Origin: Mycobacteriaceae bacterium | GTDB taxonomy: Bacteria; Actinomycetota; Actinomycetes; Mycobacteriales; Mycobacteriaceae | Length of the DNA stretch: 64,000 nt | Direction: 5' to 3' | NCBI GenBank assembly: GCA_029977845.1 | Contig: JAPOKC010000012.1 | Coordinates: forward strand, 1-64,000 | Part shown: piece after piece, positions 51,539-61,355 of the stretch | Layout of the letters: each line of letters opens with the position of its first letter | How positions within the stretch are numbered: position 1 is the first letter of the stretch | Made by a program: the position numbers and the translations under genes | The notes under the pieces: model-generated | Seen by the model: the letters and a program-made list of their open reading frames with translations, nothing else | What the model was told of the DNA's origin: nothing | Databases searched by the model: none

Positions 51539-52971
51539 CCGGGTCCCACCTTGTAGATCGACTTCAGATCGAAGAACTCATGCAATCCCTCGGGCCCGAG
51601 TTCGCGCCCGAGGCCACTGGCCTTGACTCCGCCGAAGGGTGCACCGATGTCGAGTTGGTAGTCGTTGATCCCGACCGTGCCGGTCCTCATCTCCCGGGCC
51701 ACCTCGGTGGCCCGGTCGGAGTCAGTCGACCAGACCGTGCCGGCCAGCCCGAACTCGCTGTCATTGGCCAGTGCGATCGCCTGATCGTCCCCGTCGTAGG
51801 GGATGACCGCCAACACCGGCCCGAAGATCTCCTCCTGCGCGATGCGATCGGAATTGTGCACATCGGTGAACACAGTCGGCGAGACGAACCACCCCCGCGG
51901 CTGGTCGCGTGGAACACCTCCCCCTGCAACGAGTTTCGCGCCGCTGATCTTGCCGGTCTCGATATAGTCGAGAACCCGCTCGCGCTGTCTTGAGCTGACC
52001 ACCGGTCCGATATCGGTGGCGGTGTTCAGCGGATCACCCACAATGAGTCCGTCGACCAGACCGACCAGCGCGTCGACGACCTCGGGATAGCGCGACCGCG
52101 GCGCCAGGATGCGAGAGCCCAGGAAACAGGTCTGGCCGTTGTTGATGAACGAAACCGACTTCAGCCCCTTCATCGTCGCGTCGAGATCGGCGTCGTCGAG
52201 GATGATCGCAGCCGACTTGCCGCCGAGTTCGAGCGTGACCGGGCGTAGCAGCCTGCCGCATGCCTCGCCGATGATGCGGCCCACGGCGGTCGAACCGGTG
52301 AAACTCACCTTGTCCACGCCCGGATGCGATACCAGGTGGGCGCCGGCCTGCGCCCCGCCCGGCACCACGTTCAAAACTCCGGCCGGTAACCCGGCGTCCT
52401 CGGCGGCCTCAGCGAATACCAATGCGTCCAATGCTGTTTCGGGTGATGCCTTGAGCACCACCGTGCACCCGGCGGCAAGGGCAGGAGCGAGCTTGAACGC
52501 GGCCAGCGCCTGGGGATAGTTCCACGGCACGATGGCCGCGACGACGCCCACCGCCTCGTGACGCACGATGGTGTGCCCGATCGCACTGGGCCGCACCTCC
52601 TCGAGCGGTGTTGAGGTGATCAGCTTTGCGTAGTAGCCCAGCAGGGCCGCCGGAAACAGACCGTTGGCGCCACCGGACAACGCCATCGGCATACCGTTCT
52701 CGCGGCTGACCAATTCGCTGGTGCTCTGGGCCCGGCGGTGCAGTGCCGCGGCGAACGCGGTCAGCACACCGGCGCGATGGTCCGGGGAAGCCCCCCGCCA
52801 TTCCGGCAGTGCGGCCCGCGCCGCGGCGACCGCCGCGTCGATATCGGACTCGGTGGCACTGGCTCCGTCGCCGAGCACCTCACCTGTCGCGGCCTCGAGT
52901 ACGGGTTCGCATTTGTCCGCGAGGCGAAACTCGCCGTCGATGAACAGTTGCGGGCCTCTGACAGCAGTCAC
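51535..52971 (-). CDS. Aldehyde dehydrogenase (NAD(P)-dependent)
   Basis: 478 residues. Complete ALDH superfamily features: VVAAIVPWNYPQALAAFKLAPALAAGC, coenzyme loop SFTGSTAVGR, catalytic Glu in LELGGKS, catalytic Cys in NNGQTCFLGSR, then EEIFGPVLAVIPY. It oxidises an aldehyde to an acid. Overlaps of 4 bases link it to the CoA-transferase upstream and the thiolase-like gene downstream. In M. tuberculosis, as I recall, Rv1866 and Rv1867 are adjacent, so this gene appears inserted between their homologues. Confidence 0.92.
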   Translation of the reverse strand: MTAVRGPQLFIDGEFRLADKCEPVLEAATGEVLGDGASATESDIDAAVAAARAALPEWRGASPDHRAGVLTAFAAALHRRAQSTSELVSRENGMPMALSGGANGLFPAALLGYYAKLITSTPLEEVRPSAIGHTIVRHEAVGVVAAIVPWNYPQALAAFKLAPALAAGCTVVLKASPETALDALVFAEAAEDAGLPAGVLNVVPGGAQAGAHLVSHPGVDKVSFTGSTAVGRIIGEACGRLLRPVTLELGGKSAAIILDDADLDATMKGLKSVSFINNGQTCFLGSRILAPRSRYPEVVDALVGLVDGLIVGDPLNTATDIGPVVSSRQRERVLDYIETGKISGAKLVAGGGVPRDQPRGWFVSPTVFTDVHNSDRIAQEEIFGPVLAVIPYDGDDQAIALANDSEFGLAGTVWSTDSDRATEVAREMRTGTVGINDYQLDIGAPFGGVKASGLGRELGPEGLHEFFDLKSIYKVGPG

Positions 52972-55304
52972 AGCCGAACTCCTTCTGCGTCCTGCGAGGC
53001 GAACAGCACGCCCTCGCTGATCAGATTCTCTGTCTCATCCGCTGTCATACCAAGGATGCCCCTGCAGATCCCGCGGGTGTCGGCGCCGGGAAGCGGTGCC
53101 GGGCGCAACGGCGAGGGCGGGATGTTGCGGAACGGAGCGGGGCCGGTTTCGGCGGGCAGCGGCAGCTCGAACAACGGATGCGCCATCTCGGTCAGCACGT
53201 TTCGGAACCGCAACTGAGGATGCTCGTACACATCGTCACCGCGGCACATCGGACCCGCCGCGACTCCGGCGGCCTGCAACTGCTCAGCCGCCTGTTCGGG
53301 CGTGCGTTGCGCGGCCCACGCGGCGAGATCCACGCCTCCGGTGACCTTCGCGGCGGCCACGCGGTCGGCATCCGAACCGATCGACACCACACACCACTCG
53401 TCGTCTCCCGCGCACGCCAGCACGAGGTGGATTGCGCCGTCGTCGACCACCTGCGCACGATCCGGGTCGGCAGCCAGCGTGACGAAGCGGGTGTCCAGTT
53501 GATTGATACCGGCCTCCGCCTGCGAGACGTGAATGCGGGCGCCCGTTCCGCAGCGCCGGCGGCGGATGAGTGCGGCCAGCGCCCCGATCGCCGTGATCCG
53601 ACCGACCACATGGTCCGGGAAGATCGTCGTGGCGTCGTAGAACGGGTGACGGTCACCCGAATCACCCAGTACCGCGGCCCACAAGCCGGTGACACCGGTC
53701 GCGGCCCGGACCAGTGGGCCGTATCCCATCCGGACGCTCCACGGTCCGTGATCGCCGTAGGCGCTGCTCTCGGCGAGCACGATCCGCGGGCTGATCGCGC
53801 GCAGCCGGTCATAGCCGAAACCGAGCGCGTCGAGGGTTCCCGGTTTGAAGTTTGCGAACAGCGCATCGGCGGAGGCGACCAGCTTCGCGAAGATCTCCGC
53901 CCCATGCGGTCTGCGCAGATCGACACCGAATCCGAGATGGTTGCGGTGCGCGCGGGCGAACGACTCGCTGAGCGCCTGGTTCTCCCGCTTCTGGCGCAGA
54001 CCGTCCGGATAGGCCGCACTCTCGACCTTGATCACCTCTGCGCCGAGATCACCGAACAATCTGCTGAGCTCTCCGCCCGCGACGATCACGCCGAGATCAA
54101 TCACCCTGACCCCGTCAAGCGGTAATGCACCGACGTCGCCGACCGGAGCCGGATCGAATCGTGCTGCCCGCCAAGCCGGTTCGCTGCTGCCCGCAGCAGG
54201 TGCGGCCGTCCGGAAACCGGCCCGCTCACCATCGACGGACCAGTACCCGACCGGGACACGGGCGCGTACGCCCGGGGCGATCTCCGCGTCAATCAGGGCG
54301 CCGACCGCGTCGAGGTGATCGGAGTGCAGCGCCTCCGATGCGGTCAGCACCGCCGCGATCGGCACGCCGTGGCGCTGACCTTCGGCCACCAGTTCCTCCC
54401 GAGTCCGACCCGCGAACATCGCACCGATGAGTGCGGAGAGATCGGCAAAGGCCTGGACCCGGGCCGGCAGGGCGTCGAACCGTGGATCCCGGAACTGTTC
54501 GGGCTCCCCCAGCCAGGCCCGCAGTCCGTGCCACTGCCGGGGCGCCAGCACGCAGATCCGGACGAATCCGTCCTTACACCTGATGATCGGATAGAGGTCC
54601 TGGTTGCGCGGCCTCCCCCGCCACCGTTCGCCGGCCTTACGCGCCGTGGCGGCCTGACCCTGCGTCCCGAACGGCGGGTCCAGTGCCAGCACCACCGCGT
54701 CGAACCGGGAGAAATCGATGTAATCGCCGGCACCGCAACGCAACCGGTTGAAATACGCGGCCAGCACCGCCCAGGCCGCCTGAACGGCCGCGGTCGCCGA
54801 GGCGATGCCCTCTGGTGGCAGCACCGGAGTTCCGGTGGCGGGTCCGGACCGGGACAGTGCGGCACCCATCGCGTAGAGCACCGGATCGCCGGCACGCCAG
54901 GACGCGTACGGTCCGGTGCTGCCGAAGTCGGTCACCAGCATCGTGACGAGGTGCCCGAACCGGTCGGACAGATCCGCGCAGGACGTACCGTAGGACGTCG
55001 CGAGGCCGGGAAGCCCGCTGTCGACGACGATGTCGGCAGCGGCGGCGAGATCCATCAGCGTTTTTCGATCGGCGGGCACTGCGGGGTCGAGCACGATGCT
55101 GCGCTTGTTGGCGTTGTGCAATGCGAACGGGATGCTCGCACCGTCCAGTGCCGGACGTTCCGCGCGCCCGGAACTGCCCGCCGGCGGTTCCACCTTCAGC
55201 ACGTCGGCACCGAGGTCGGCGAGCAACCGTGTGACGGCATCGGCGTCACCATGGGCCAGGTCGAGCACCCTGAGCCGGTCGAGCAGTGGCTCGGTTTCTT
55301 CCAT
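52968..55304 (-). CDS. Double-domain CaiB/BaiF CoA-transferase (Rv1866-like)
   Basis: 778 residues from the ATG at 55304, the length I recall for Rv1866. Two class III CoA-transferase domains in tandem: the first begins LDRLRVLDLAHGDADAVTRLLADLGADVLKVEPP, the second LDGVRVIDLGVIVAGGELSRLFGDLGAEVIKVES, each with the family's entry motif, and the second has FGVDLRRPHGAEIF. They move CoA between carboxylic acids. The domains are divergent, so one may be catalytic. Frame is open 87 bases upstream without family sequence. It leads the operon with ALDH and the thiolase-like gene. Confidence 0.88.
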   Translation of the reverse strand: MEETEPLLDRLRVLDLAHGDADAVTRLLADLGADVLKVEPPAGSSGRAERPALDGASIPFALHNANKRSIVLDPAVPADRKTLMDLAAAADIVVDSGLPGLATSYGTSCADLSDRFGHLVTMLVTDFGSTGPYASWRAGDPVLYAMGAALSRSGPATGTPVLPPEGIASATAAVQAAWAVLAAYFNRLRCGAGDYIDFSRFDAVVLALDPPFGTQGQAATARKAGERWRGRPRNQDLYPIIRCKDGFVRICVLAPRQWHGLRAWLGEPEQFRDPRFDALPARVQAFADLSALIGAMFAGRTREELVAEGQRHGVPIAAVLTASEALHSDHLDAVGALIDAEIAPGVRARVPVGYWSVDGERAGFRTAAPAAGSSEPAWRAARFDPAPVGDVGALPLDGVRVIDLGVIVAGGELSRLFGDLGAEVIKVESAAYPDGLRQKRENQALSESFARAHRNHLGFGVDLRRPHGAEIFAKLVASADALFANFKPGTLDALGFGYDRLRAISPRIVLAESSAYGDHGPWSVRMGYGPLVRAATGVTGLWAAVLGDSGDRHPFYDATTIFPDHVVGRITAIGALAALIRRRRCGTGARIHVSQAEAGINQLDTRFVTLAADPDRAQVVDDGAIHLVLACAGDDEWCVVSIGSDADRVAAAKVTGGVDLAAWAAQRTPEQAAEQLQAAGVAAGPMCRGDDVYEHPQLRFRNVLTEMAHPLFELPLPAETGPAPFRNIPPSPLRPAPLPGADTRGICRGILGMTADETENLISEGVLFASQDAEGVRL

Positions 55305-55367
55305 GCACGCCCTTCCTAAGCCGTTGCCGAGCCTAACCACGTCGGCTGACCCGTGATCTCCCGCGGG

Positions 55368-55373
55368 TAGAAT
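55368..55373 (+). promoter_or_regulatory. -10 element TAGAAT
   Basis: TAGAAT, 8 nt before the ATG at 55382. AGGAAC in between could also serve as a ribosome site if transcription starts earlier. Confidence 0.35.
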
Positions 55374-55381
55374 AGGAACAA

Positions 55382-56170
55382 ATGTATGCAAAAAGCATGG
55401 TCAGCGCGGCAACCCCCGCTGGGCCGGAGCCGGGGACCCACCCGGCCGTCGCGCAACTGGCCGCCCTGCACCACTTCAGGACCTATCTCGATATCGGGGT
55501 GGTCGTCGTGGTGCTGGCGATCTCCAATCTGATCGCGCACTTCACCACGCCGTGGGCGAGTGTCGCGACGGTCCCGGCCGTCGCCGTCGGCCTGGTGTTC
55601 CTGGTGCGGGCACGGGGCCTGGGCTGGGCGGAGCTGGGACTGGGCCGCGAACACTGGCGCTCCGGGGCGGTTTACGCGCTGGCCGCCGCCGGGCTCGTCC
55701 TCACGGTCATCGTCATCGGGGCCGCCCTGCCATGGACCCGGCCTATGTTCCTCAACGATCGTTACGCGACGCTGTCCGGAGCGGTGGTGGCATCGATGAT
55801 CGTCATCCCGCTGCAGACCGTGATCCCCGAAGAGCTCGCGTTCCGCGGTGTCCTGCACGGCGCGCTGAACCGGGCATGGGGGTTCCGCGGAGTAGCGGCC
55901 GGCGGATCGCTGCTGTTCGGGCTGTGGCATATCGCATCCTCGCTGGGACTCACGAGCGGCAATGTCGGATTCACCCGGGTCCTCGGCGGTGGTGTGGCCG
56001 GAATGGTGGCCGGTGTGCTGATGGCCGTGTTGGCAACCGGCGCCGCCGGTTTCGTCTTCACCTGGTTGCGCCGTCGCAGCGGCAGCCTGATCGCACCCAT
56101 CGCATTGCACTGGTCACTGAACGGCATGGGAGCACTGGCGGCCGCGCTGGTGTGGCACCTGTCCGCCTGA
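55382..56170 (+). CDS. CPBP-family intramembrane protease
   Basis: 262 residues with about seven membrane helices. CPBP (Abi/Rce1-like) motifs: PEELAFRGVLHG (EExxxR), LLFGLWHIAS (FxxxH) and APIALHWSLNG (HxxxN). These are glutamic-type intramembrane endopeptidases or bacteriocin-immunity-like proteins; target unknown. Rv1863c is the likely counterpart by position. ATG at 55382 taken; ATG at 55397 is possible. It diverges from the CoA-transferase and converges with adhA. Confidence 0.85.
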   Translation: MYAKSMVSAATPAGPEPGTHPAVAQLAALHHFRTYLDIGVVVVVLAISNLIAHFTTPWASVATVPAVAVGLVFLVRARGLGWAELGLGREHWRSGAVYALAAAGLVLTVIVIGAALPWTRPMFLNDRYATLSGAVVASMIVIPLQTVIPEELAFRGVLHGALNRAWGFRGVAAGGSLLFGLWHIASSLGLTSGNVGFTRVLGGGVAGMVAGVLMAVLATGAAGFVFTWLRRRSGSLIAPIALHWSLNGMGALAAALVWHLSA

Positions 56171-56171
56171 T

Positions 56172-57191
56172 TCACACGATCAGTACCGCGGCGCCGGCGA
56201 TCCTTCCCTCGGCGAGGTCGGTCAACGCCCGATCGGCCTGTGCCAGAGGGTATTGCGGTGTGGTGACCTCGATCCGGTTCCGTCCGGCGAACTCCAGGAA
56301 GGCCCGGGCGTCCGCCCTGGTGTTGGACGTGACCGAACGGATCTGGCGCTCCTGGAACAGATGGCGCTGGTAATTCAACGGCGGGATGTCACTGAGGTGG
56401 ATGCCGGCCACGGCCAGTGTTCCGCCGCGATCCAGAGCCTCGCACGCCGGCAGCACCAAATCCCCCACCGGGGCGAAGAGGATGGCGGCGTCGAGTTTGA
56501 CCGGCGGCGGGTCCGCGGCACCCTGCACCGAGGCGACGCCGAGTTCCAGGGCGAGTCTGCCTGCCTCGTCGCCACGGGTCATCACATGCACTTCCGCACC
56601 CTGGGCCAGCGCGACCTGGGCGGTGATGTGGGCGCTGCCGCCGAACCCATAGAGACCTAGCCGTCCCCCCTCGGGCAGATCGGCCCGCAGCAGTGACCGG
56701 TATCCGATGATGCCCGCGCACAACAGTGGCGCCAACTCGCTGTCGGTGTAGCCGTCGGGCAGTCGATGCGCGAAATCAGCAGGGACGGTGGCGAATTCGG
56801 CATAGCCGCCATCGGCATCCCATCCCGTGTAGCGGGATTGCGGACAGAGGTTCTCATTCCCGCGCCGGCAGTATGCGCATTGGCCGCAGGTGTGACGCAG
56901 CCACGCGATTCCCACCCGGTCACCGGGTGCGAAGCCCGCTGCTCCGTCACCGAGTGCGACCACTTCGCCGACGACTTCATGGCCGGGGGTCACATCAGGG
57001 CGGCGAACCGCGAGATCACCCTCGGTGACGTGCAGATCCGTGCGGCACACCCCGCAGGCCCGGACGGCGACCAGCAGTTCACCGGCGCCCGGCTGCGGGA
57101 CCGGCGAGTCGGGATCCAGCTGCAGTGGGCGGGCGCGCACCGGTCCCGGGTGCCGCACCCGCCACGCCCGCATGGTGGCCGGCGGGCTCAC
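56172..57191 (-). CDS. adhA: Zinc-dependent alcohol dehydrogenase
   Basis: 339 residues. GTG start overlaps the upstream YeaQ-type stop (GTGA); an internal ATG at 57173 is possible. MDR features: catalytic zinc Cys in [17 protein letters not shown], structural zinc [15 protein letters not shown], then [12 protein letters not shown] as the NAD-binding loop. The sequence is of the mycobacterial adhA type (Rv1862). It oxidises primary alcohols or reduces aldehydes in the cytosol. Co-transcribed with the YeaQ-type gene. Confidence 0.9.
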   Translation of the reverse strand: MSPPATMRAWRVRHPGPVRARPLQLDPDSPVPQPGAGELLVAVRACGVCRTDLHVTEGDLAVRRPDVTPGHEVVGEVVALGDGAAGFAPGDRVGIAWLRHTCGQCAYCRRGNENLCPQSRYTGWDADGGYAEFATVPADFAHRLPDGYTDSELAPLLCAGIIGYRSLLRADLPEGGRLGLYGFGGSAHITAQVALAQGAEVHVMTRGDEAGRLALELGVASVQGAADPPPVKLDAAILFAPVGDLVLPACEALDRGGTLAVAGIHLSDIPPLNYQRHLFQERQIRSVTSNTRADARAFLEFAGRNRIEVTTPQYPLAQADRALTDLAEGRIAGAAVLIV

Positions 57192-57457
57192 ACCCGACTG
57201 CGACCTCCCACCGACCGGTAGACCAGCAGCAGAATCACCGCCCCGACCAGTGCGCCGAGGAACGAATGATTGATGGGCGGCGTGAAGGTGAACTCGTGCG
57301 GCGGGAATACCAGGCTTCCCAGCGTGCCGCCGACATAGCCGCCGGCAATGCCGAGCAGGCCGGTTCCGATCCAGCCGAGGTGAGCGCTGCCGGGCACCAA
57401 CGCCTTCGCGACGAACCCGACGATCAGACCGAGGATGATCATCCAGATCACATGCAT
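57188..57457 (-). CDS. GlsB/YeaQ/YmgE-family membrane protein (Rv1861-like)
   Basis: 89 residues from the ATG at 57457 with AAGGAG upstream. Three hydrophobic helices with glycine-rich motifs: [46 protein letters not shown]. Such transglycosylase-associated-type proteins are stress-induced in many bacteria; biochemical role unknown. It precedes adhA. The 122-base gap 57458-57579 separates it from apa and may hold a promoter that I cannot define. Confidence 0.85.
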   Translation of the reverse strand: MHVIWMIILGLIVGFVAKALVPGSAHLGWIGTGLLGIAGGYVGGTLGSLVFPPHEFTFTPPINHSFLGALVGAVILLLVYRSVGGRSRV

Positions 57458-57579
57458 GATCGAACTCCTTGACTTCGGTAGGCCGACGCCGTGCCGACCA
57501 GCGTGAGACAAGTAGAACGCGCGCGCATCACGACTCGACTGCAGCTACGGCTACGAATCGGCCGTCAAAAGCACAACGG

Positions 57580-58608
57580 CTACCCGCCCGGCATCATCTC
57601 CGGGACGGGCGTCTCGACCGGGATCGGCACGCCGATCCGGTTGCCCGGCGCGGGCGGGATCGCCGGCGCGTTGGGATCGACCGGCGGCGCCGCCGGCGGC
57701 GGCGGCGCGGCGTACGGCCGGATGGACTGGGCCAGCGCCTTGGCGGCGACGGTGTCGATCGGATCCTTGGAGGTGCCCAGCCAGACCACGAACCAGCGAC
57801 TGGCCGCGGCGTGCGCCTGCGGGTTGCCCGCGACACCCACCACGCCGGCCCAGATCTGCCCGTTGGGCTTGGCGGCGTCAGTGAACTTCACGTCATAGGA
57901 GGCCGCCGCACCCGGCAGGTCCGCTGCCTGCAACGGCATGGACTGCTGGTTGATCCGGTTGCCGGGGAACGGCATGAAGAACTCGCCCATGTCGGAGGCC
58001 AGCCGGACCGCGGCCTTGGCGTTGTCCGGTTCTGCGCCCGCGAAGAGCTTCAGGTCCAGCCGGCCCAGCAGAATGCTGGTGTCGTTGGCCGTGGTGGCGG
58101 GCTGACCGGGCAGGGCCGGACCGGTTTGCTTGAGCAGCAGGGCCTGGCCATAGCTCAGCCGCGAAGCGTCCGCGACCTCCCAGCCGGCCGGGAGCACGTA
58201 GCTGAAGCCGCCGACCGCGTTGGTGACCCGGCCGATTTCCGGCGCGGGGGCCGGGACGACCGGAGCATTCGGATCGGCCGGTACCGGAGCAGGCGCATTC
58301 GGATCGGCCGGCACCGGAGCAGGCGCATTCGGATCGGCCGGCACCGGAGCAGGCGCATTCGGATCGGCCGGGGCGGGAGCCGGAGCGAGCGGGGCGTTGG
58401 GGTCCACGGGGGCTGGAGCCGGGGCCGGTGACGCGGGGGCGGGTGACGCGGGGGCGGCCGTCGACGGGGCCGGCGACGGCGCGACCGGATCGGCGGTCGC
58501 CTCGGTCGACGGCAACGCGATCGTGATGACAGTGGCACCCGCCACCGCGCTGGCGGCCAGCGCGGTCCACAGGCCCGGGCGTCGTGAAGTCTGATCCGGC
58601 TGATTCAT
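57580..58608 (-). CDS. apa: Alanine/proline-rich secreted antigen Apa
   Basis: 342 residues. Signal peptide with [27 protein letters not shown]; then an Ala/Pro-rich region with four tandem [14 protein letters not shown] repeats (residues about 75-115), a globular domain from [21 protein letters not shown] to [10 protein letters not shown], and a proline-rich tail ([15 protein letters not shown]). This is the mannosylated 45/47-kDa fibronectin-binding antigen (Rv1860, 325 residues in M. tuberculosis). It is a little longer here because of the repeats. Confidence 0.92.
   Translation of the reverse strand: MNQPDQTSRRPGLWTALAASAVAGATVITIALPSTEATADPVAPSPAPSTAAPASPAPASPAPAPAPVDPNAPLAPAPAPADPNAPAPVPADPNAPAPVPADPNAPAPVPADPNAPVVPAPAPEIGRVTNAVGGFSYVLPAGWEVADASRLSYGQALLLKQTGPALPGQPATTANDTSILLGRLDLKLFAGAEPDNAKAAVRLASDMGEFFMPFPGNRINQQSMPLQAADLPGAAASYDVKFTDAAKPNGQIWAGVVGVAGNPQAHAAASRWFVVWLGTSKDPIDTVAAKALAQSIRPYAAPPPPAAPPVDPNAPAIPPAPGNRIGVPIPVETPVPEMMPGG
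58265..58384. repeat. 30-bp tandem repeat inside apa
   Basis: Three nearly identical 30-bp units (58265-58294, 58295-58324, 58325-58354; a single T/C difference in the first) and a diverging fourth. Read on the minus strand they encode [10 protein letters not shown] decapeptides. Confidence 0.85.
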
Positions 58609-58615
58609 GGCGAAA

Positions 58616-58621
58616 AACCTA
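58616..58621 (-). promoter_or_regulatory. -10 element TAGGTT for apa
   Basis: TAGGTT on the minus strand, 7 nt before the apa ATG. Confidence 0.45.
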
Positions 58622-58674
58622 CCGTGTTACAGCCGTGACGCAAGTTCGCTGGTCTTCAGTGTCGGCCTGCGGAT

Positions 58675-59793
58675 TCAACATTGATGCGCTGATAGCGGCG
58701 CTGCGGCGTGCAACGACACGCCCTGGGTCTTGACGGTGAACCAGACCCGCGCGCCGACGCTCAGCCCCAGCGCGGCCACCGACTCCGCGGTGACGTCGGC
58801 GGCCAGGCCCGGGGTGCCGTCCGACTGGCCGGCCGTGCGAACGCGAACCACCGCACCACTGACCTCCACCTCGCCGATGGTCGCGAGCACGCTGTTGCGC
58901 GGACTGCCTTGGGGCTGTTCGCGGTACACCGCGACGGCCGCCGGCGCGAAGACCGCCACCGCGTCCTGTCCGGCCGGCAGGTCCTCGACGTCCCCGGCGC
59001 TGGTTCCGTGCCACATCTGGCCTTCCGGCGTACGGAGCAACCCGGGCCCGGCCAGTACCCCCCGCACCAGGTTCAGACCGGCGATCCGGGCTCCGAACCC
59101 GCTGCGCGGGGAGGCCAGCACCCGGCCGGTCGGGCCGGCCTCGGCGATCCGGCCCCCCTCGATCACGAGCACCCGGTCGGCGAGTGCGAGCACATCGAGC
59201 AGGTCGTGGGTGATGAGCAGGACCGGACGCGAACCGTCTGTGAGGACCCGCCGCAGCACCGCCCGGGCCGTGGCCGCCCCTGCCACGTCGAGCCCGGCCA
59301 GCGGTTCGTCCAGCAGCAGTACCTCCGGGGCCGCGGCCAGTGCGCGGGCCAGTGCGACGCGTTGGGCCTGTCCCCCTGAGATCTCGTTCGGCCGGCGGCG
59401 GGCGAGTTCGGCGACGCCGACCGTCTCCAGCCAACCCAGTGCCTCGGATCGGACCCCGTCGCCGGTCCGGGCGTGCCTGGCGTGCCGGCGGGCGGCGAAC
59501 TCGACATTGGCCAGCACGCTGAAGTGGGGAAACAGCAGTGGGTCCTGCTGCAGCAGGCCGATCCGACGGTCATGGGTCGGTACCGCGATCCCGTGCGCGG
59601 TATCGGTGAGGGTTCGCGAGCCGACCCGCACCACGGCTCGATCGGCGCCCAGCAGTCCCGCGATGACCGCGGCGGTCGTCGACTTACCGGCCCCGTTGGG
59701 TCCGAGAACCGCCAGTACCTCTCCGGATCCCACCTCGAATTCCACGTCCAGGCCGCGGTCGGCGACCGCCGCCTGAACGAACAGGTCAGCCAT
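58675..59793 (-). CDS. modC: Molybdate ABC transporter ATP-binding protein
   Basis: 372 residues from the ATG at 59793; ATG at 59799 is equally in frame. Walker [11 protein letters not shown]-loop [14 protein letters not shown], signature [15 protein letters not shown], Walker [14 protein letters not shown]-loop LITHD. The C-terminal 120 residues are a Mop/TOBE domain ([15 protein letters not shown]) that senses molybdate. It powers ModB; the two genes overlap by 8 bases. Confidence 0.9.
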   Translation of the reverse strand: MADLFVQAAVADRGLDVEFEVGSGEVLAVLGPNGAGKSTTAAVIAGLLGADRAVVRVGSRTLTDTAHGIAVPTHDRRIGLLQQDPLLFPHFSVLANVEFAARRHARHARTGDGVRSEALGWLETVGVAELARRRPNEISGGQAQRVALARALAAAPEVLLLDEPLAGLDVAGAATARAVLRRVLTDGSRPVLLITHDLLDVLALADRVLVIEGGRIAEAGPTGRVLASPRSGFGARIAGLNLVRGVLAGPGLLRTPEGQMWHGTSAGDVEDLPAGQDAVAVFAPAAVAVYREQPQGSPRNSVLATIGEVEVSGAVVRVRTAGQSDGTPGLAADVTAESVAALGLSVGARVWFTVKTQGVSLHAAAPLSAHQC

Positions 59794-60592
59794 CGGCATT
59801 CCAGCCGGCCAGACGCCGCGCCCCCAGACCCACGACGATCACCGCAGCGACCCCGATCAGCAGCACCGAGAGCGCGACCGCGGCATCGGGGTCGCTTTCC
59901 CGGACCAGGTAGATCTCCAGCGGGAGAGTTCGGGTGACACCCTGCCGGGATCCGGCGAAGGTGAGGGTGGCCCCGAATTCACCCAGCGCCCTGGCGAAGG
60001 CCAGCACCGCCCCGGACAGCAGTCCGGGCCCCAGCAGTGGCAGTGTCACCCGCCACCACACGGTTCCGGGGCGCGCACCGAGGGTGGCCGCCACCACGTC
60101 GTAGTCCGATCCCGCGGTCCGCGCGGCCCCCTCCAGGGCGATGACCAGGAACGGAAGCGACACGAACGCCTGTGCGAGCACAACCGCGGTGGTGGTGAAG
60201 GCGATCCGGATCCCTGCGGCCTCGAGATAGTGGCCGAGCAACCCCAGCCGGCCGAACGCGTAGAGCAGTGCCAGACCCCCCACCACCGGAGGAAGCACCA
60301 GTGGCAACAACACGACCGGTCGCAGAACCCTGGTCAGCGGTCCCGGGTACCGGGCCAGCACCATCGCCAGTGGCACCCCCAGCACCAGGCACAGGGCGGT
60401 GCTGGCGGCGGCGGTCCGCAGGCTGAGCATCAGCGCGGCCCGCGCCGCGGGACTGCCGATCAACGTGCCCAGACGCGGCCAGTCGACCTTCAAAGCCATC
60501 GCCAGCAGGGGCAGCACCACGAACACGGCCCCCACCGCCGCGGGCAGATACACCCACCACGGCAGGGGCACCTGCGCCCGCCTCGGCCTCAT
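59786..60592 (-). CDS. modB: Molybdate ABC transporter permease
   Basis: 268 residues with five to six membrane helices. The EAA loop contact for the ATPase is [22 protein letters not shown] ([18 protein letters not shown]), and [17 protein letters not shown] plus [10 protein letters not shown] are typical of ModB. In M. tuberculosis the periplasmic binding protein gene modA (Rv1857) sits directly upstream; here only a 76-base gap and a divergent SDR gene lie there, so modA is missing from the locus. Confidence 0.92.
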   Translation of the reverse strand: MRPRRAQVPLPWWVYLPAAVGAVFVVLPLLAMALKVDWPRLGTLIGSPAARAALMLSLRTAAASTALCLVLGVPLAMVLARYPGPLTRVLRPVVLLPLVLPPVVGGLALLYAFGRLGLLGHYLEAAGIRIAFTTTAVVLAQAFVSLPFLVIALEGAARTAGSDYDVVAATLGARPGTVWWRVTLPLLGPGLLSGAVLAFARALGEFGATLTFAGSRQGVTRTLPLEIYLVRESDPDAAVALSVLLIGVAAVIVVGLGARRLAGWNADG

Positions 60593-60600
60593 GCCGCATT

Positions 60601-60606
60601 ACCCTA
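60601..60606 (-). promoter_or_regulatory. -10 element TAGGGT for modB
   Basis: TAGGGT on the minus strand, 8 nt before the modB ATG. Confidence 0.4.
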
Positions 60607-60668
60607 GGTCGCTACTGTCGAGTAACCTTCTCCCGGACCCTTGAGCAGGACCCTTCAGGAGGCATTCG

Positions 60669-61337
60669 ATGGACGTGCTGGTCACCGGCGCTGACGGCGA
60701 GCTCGGACGCGTGGTCGCCGAGGCGTTCAAATCCGCCGGCCACCGGGTGGTGGTGAGCGGCGCCCGGCGCGACGAGCTGGAACTCGTCGCCAAGGAACTC
60801 GATGTCGACGCCGTCGTCTGCGACCACTCCGACCCGGCCAGCCTGGCCGAGGCGCGATCGCGGTTCCCCAACCACCTGGACACCATCGTCAATGTGCCCG
60901 CGCCGGATCTGCTCGGCGACGGTCCGCGGGCGCACTCGCTCGGGGACACCGCTGCCGCATGGCAGTCGGCGTTCGACCGGACCGTGCTCGCCACGGTGCT
61001 GACCGTGCAGGTCGTCGGAGACAACCTCCGCTCGGGCGGATCCATCGTCAGCGTCATCCCGACGACGGCCGAGACCGGGCCGGACGGGGCGGTCAAGGCG
61101 GCACTGACCAACTGGACCTCAGGAGTCTCGGACCACTTCGGCACCCGGGGTATCACCATCAACTCGGTGGCCTGCGGCCGGGCCTCCCACCCGGGTTACG
61201 ACGGATTGGCCGGCCGCGAACCACAGGCCCCCGAAGAGATCGCCCGGCTGGCGCTGTTCCTGACCACACCGGCCGCCCGGCACATCACCGGACAGACTCT
61301 GCACGTCGGCCGTGGCGCTTCAGTCGTTTTCAACTAG
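60669..61337 (+). CDS. SDR-family protein lacking the catalytic tyrosine (Rv1856c-like)
   Basis: 222 residues; AGGAGG precedes the ATG. The Rossmann nucleotide loop VLVTGADGELGRV is close to normal and GITINSVACG matches the SDR strand after the active site. The catalytic YxxxK reads DGAVK: Lys is kept but Tyr is replaced by Asp, so ordinary SDR oxidoreduction is unlikely. It diverges from modB and is followed after 18 bases by the LLM enzyme. Confidence 0.8.
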   Translation: MDVLVTGADGELGRVVAEAFKSAGHRVVVSGARRDELELVAKELDVDAVVCDHSDPASLAEARSRFPNHLDTIVNVPAPDLLGDGPRAHSLGDTAAAWQSAFDRTVLATVLTVQVVGDNLRSGGSIVSVIPTTAETGPDGAVKAALTNWTSGVSDHFGTRGITINSVACGRASHPGYDGLAGREPQAPEEIARLALFLTTPAARHITGQTLHVGRGASVVFN

Positions 61338-61342
61338 GGAAT

Positions 61343-61348
61343 TAAAGT
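61343..61348 (+). promoter_or_regulatory. -10 element TAAAGT
   Basis: TAAAGT, 7 nt before the GTG at 61356; it would give the LLM gene its own leaderless transcript in addition to any read-through. Confidence 0.4.
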
Positions 61349-61355
61349 CGGTCGC

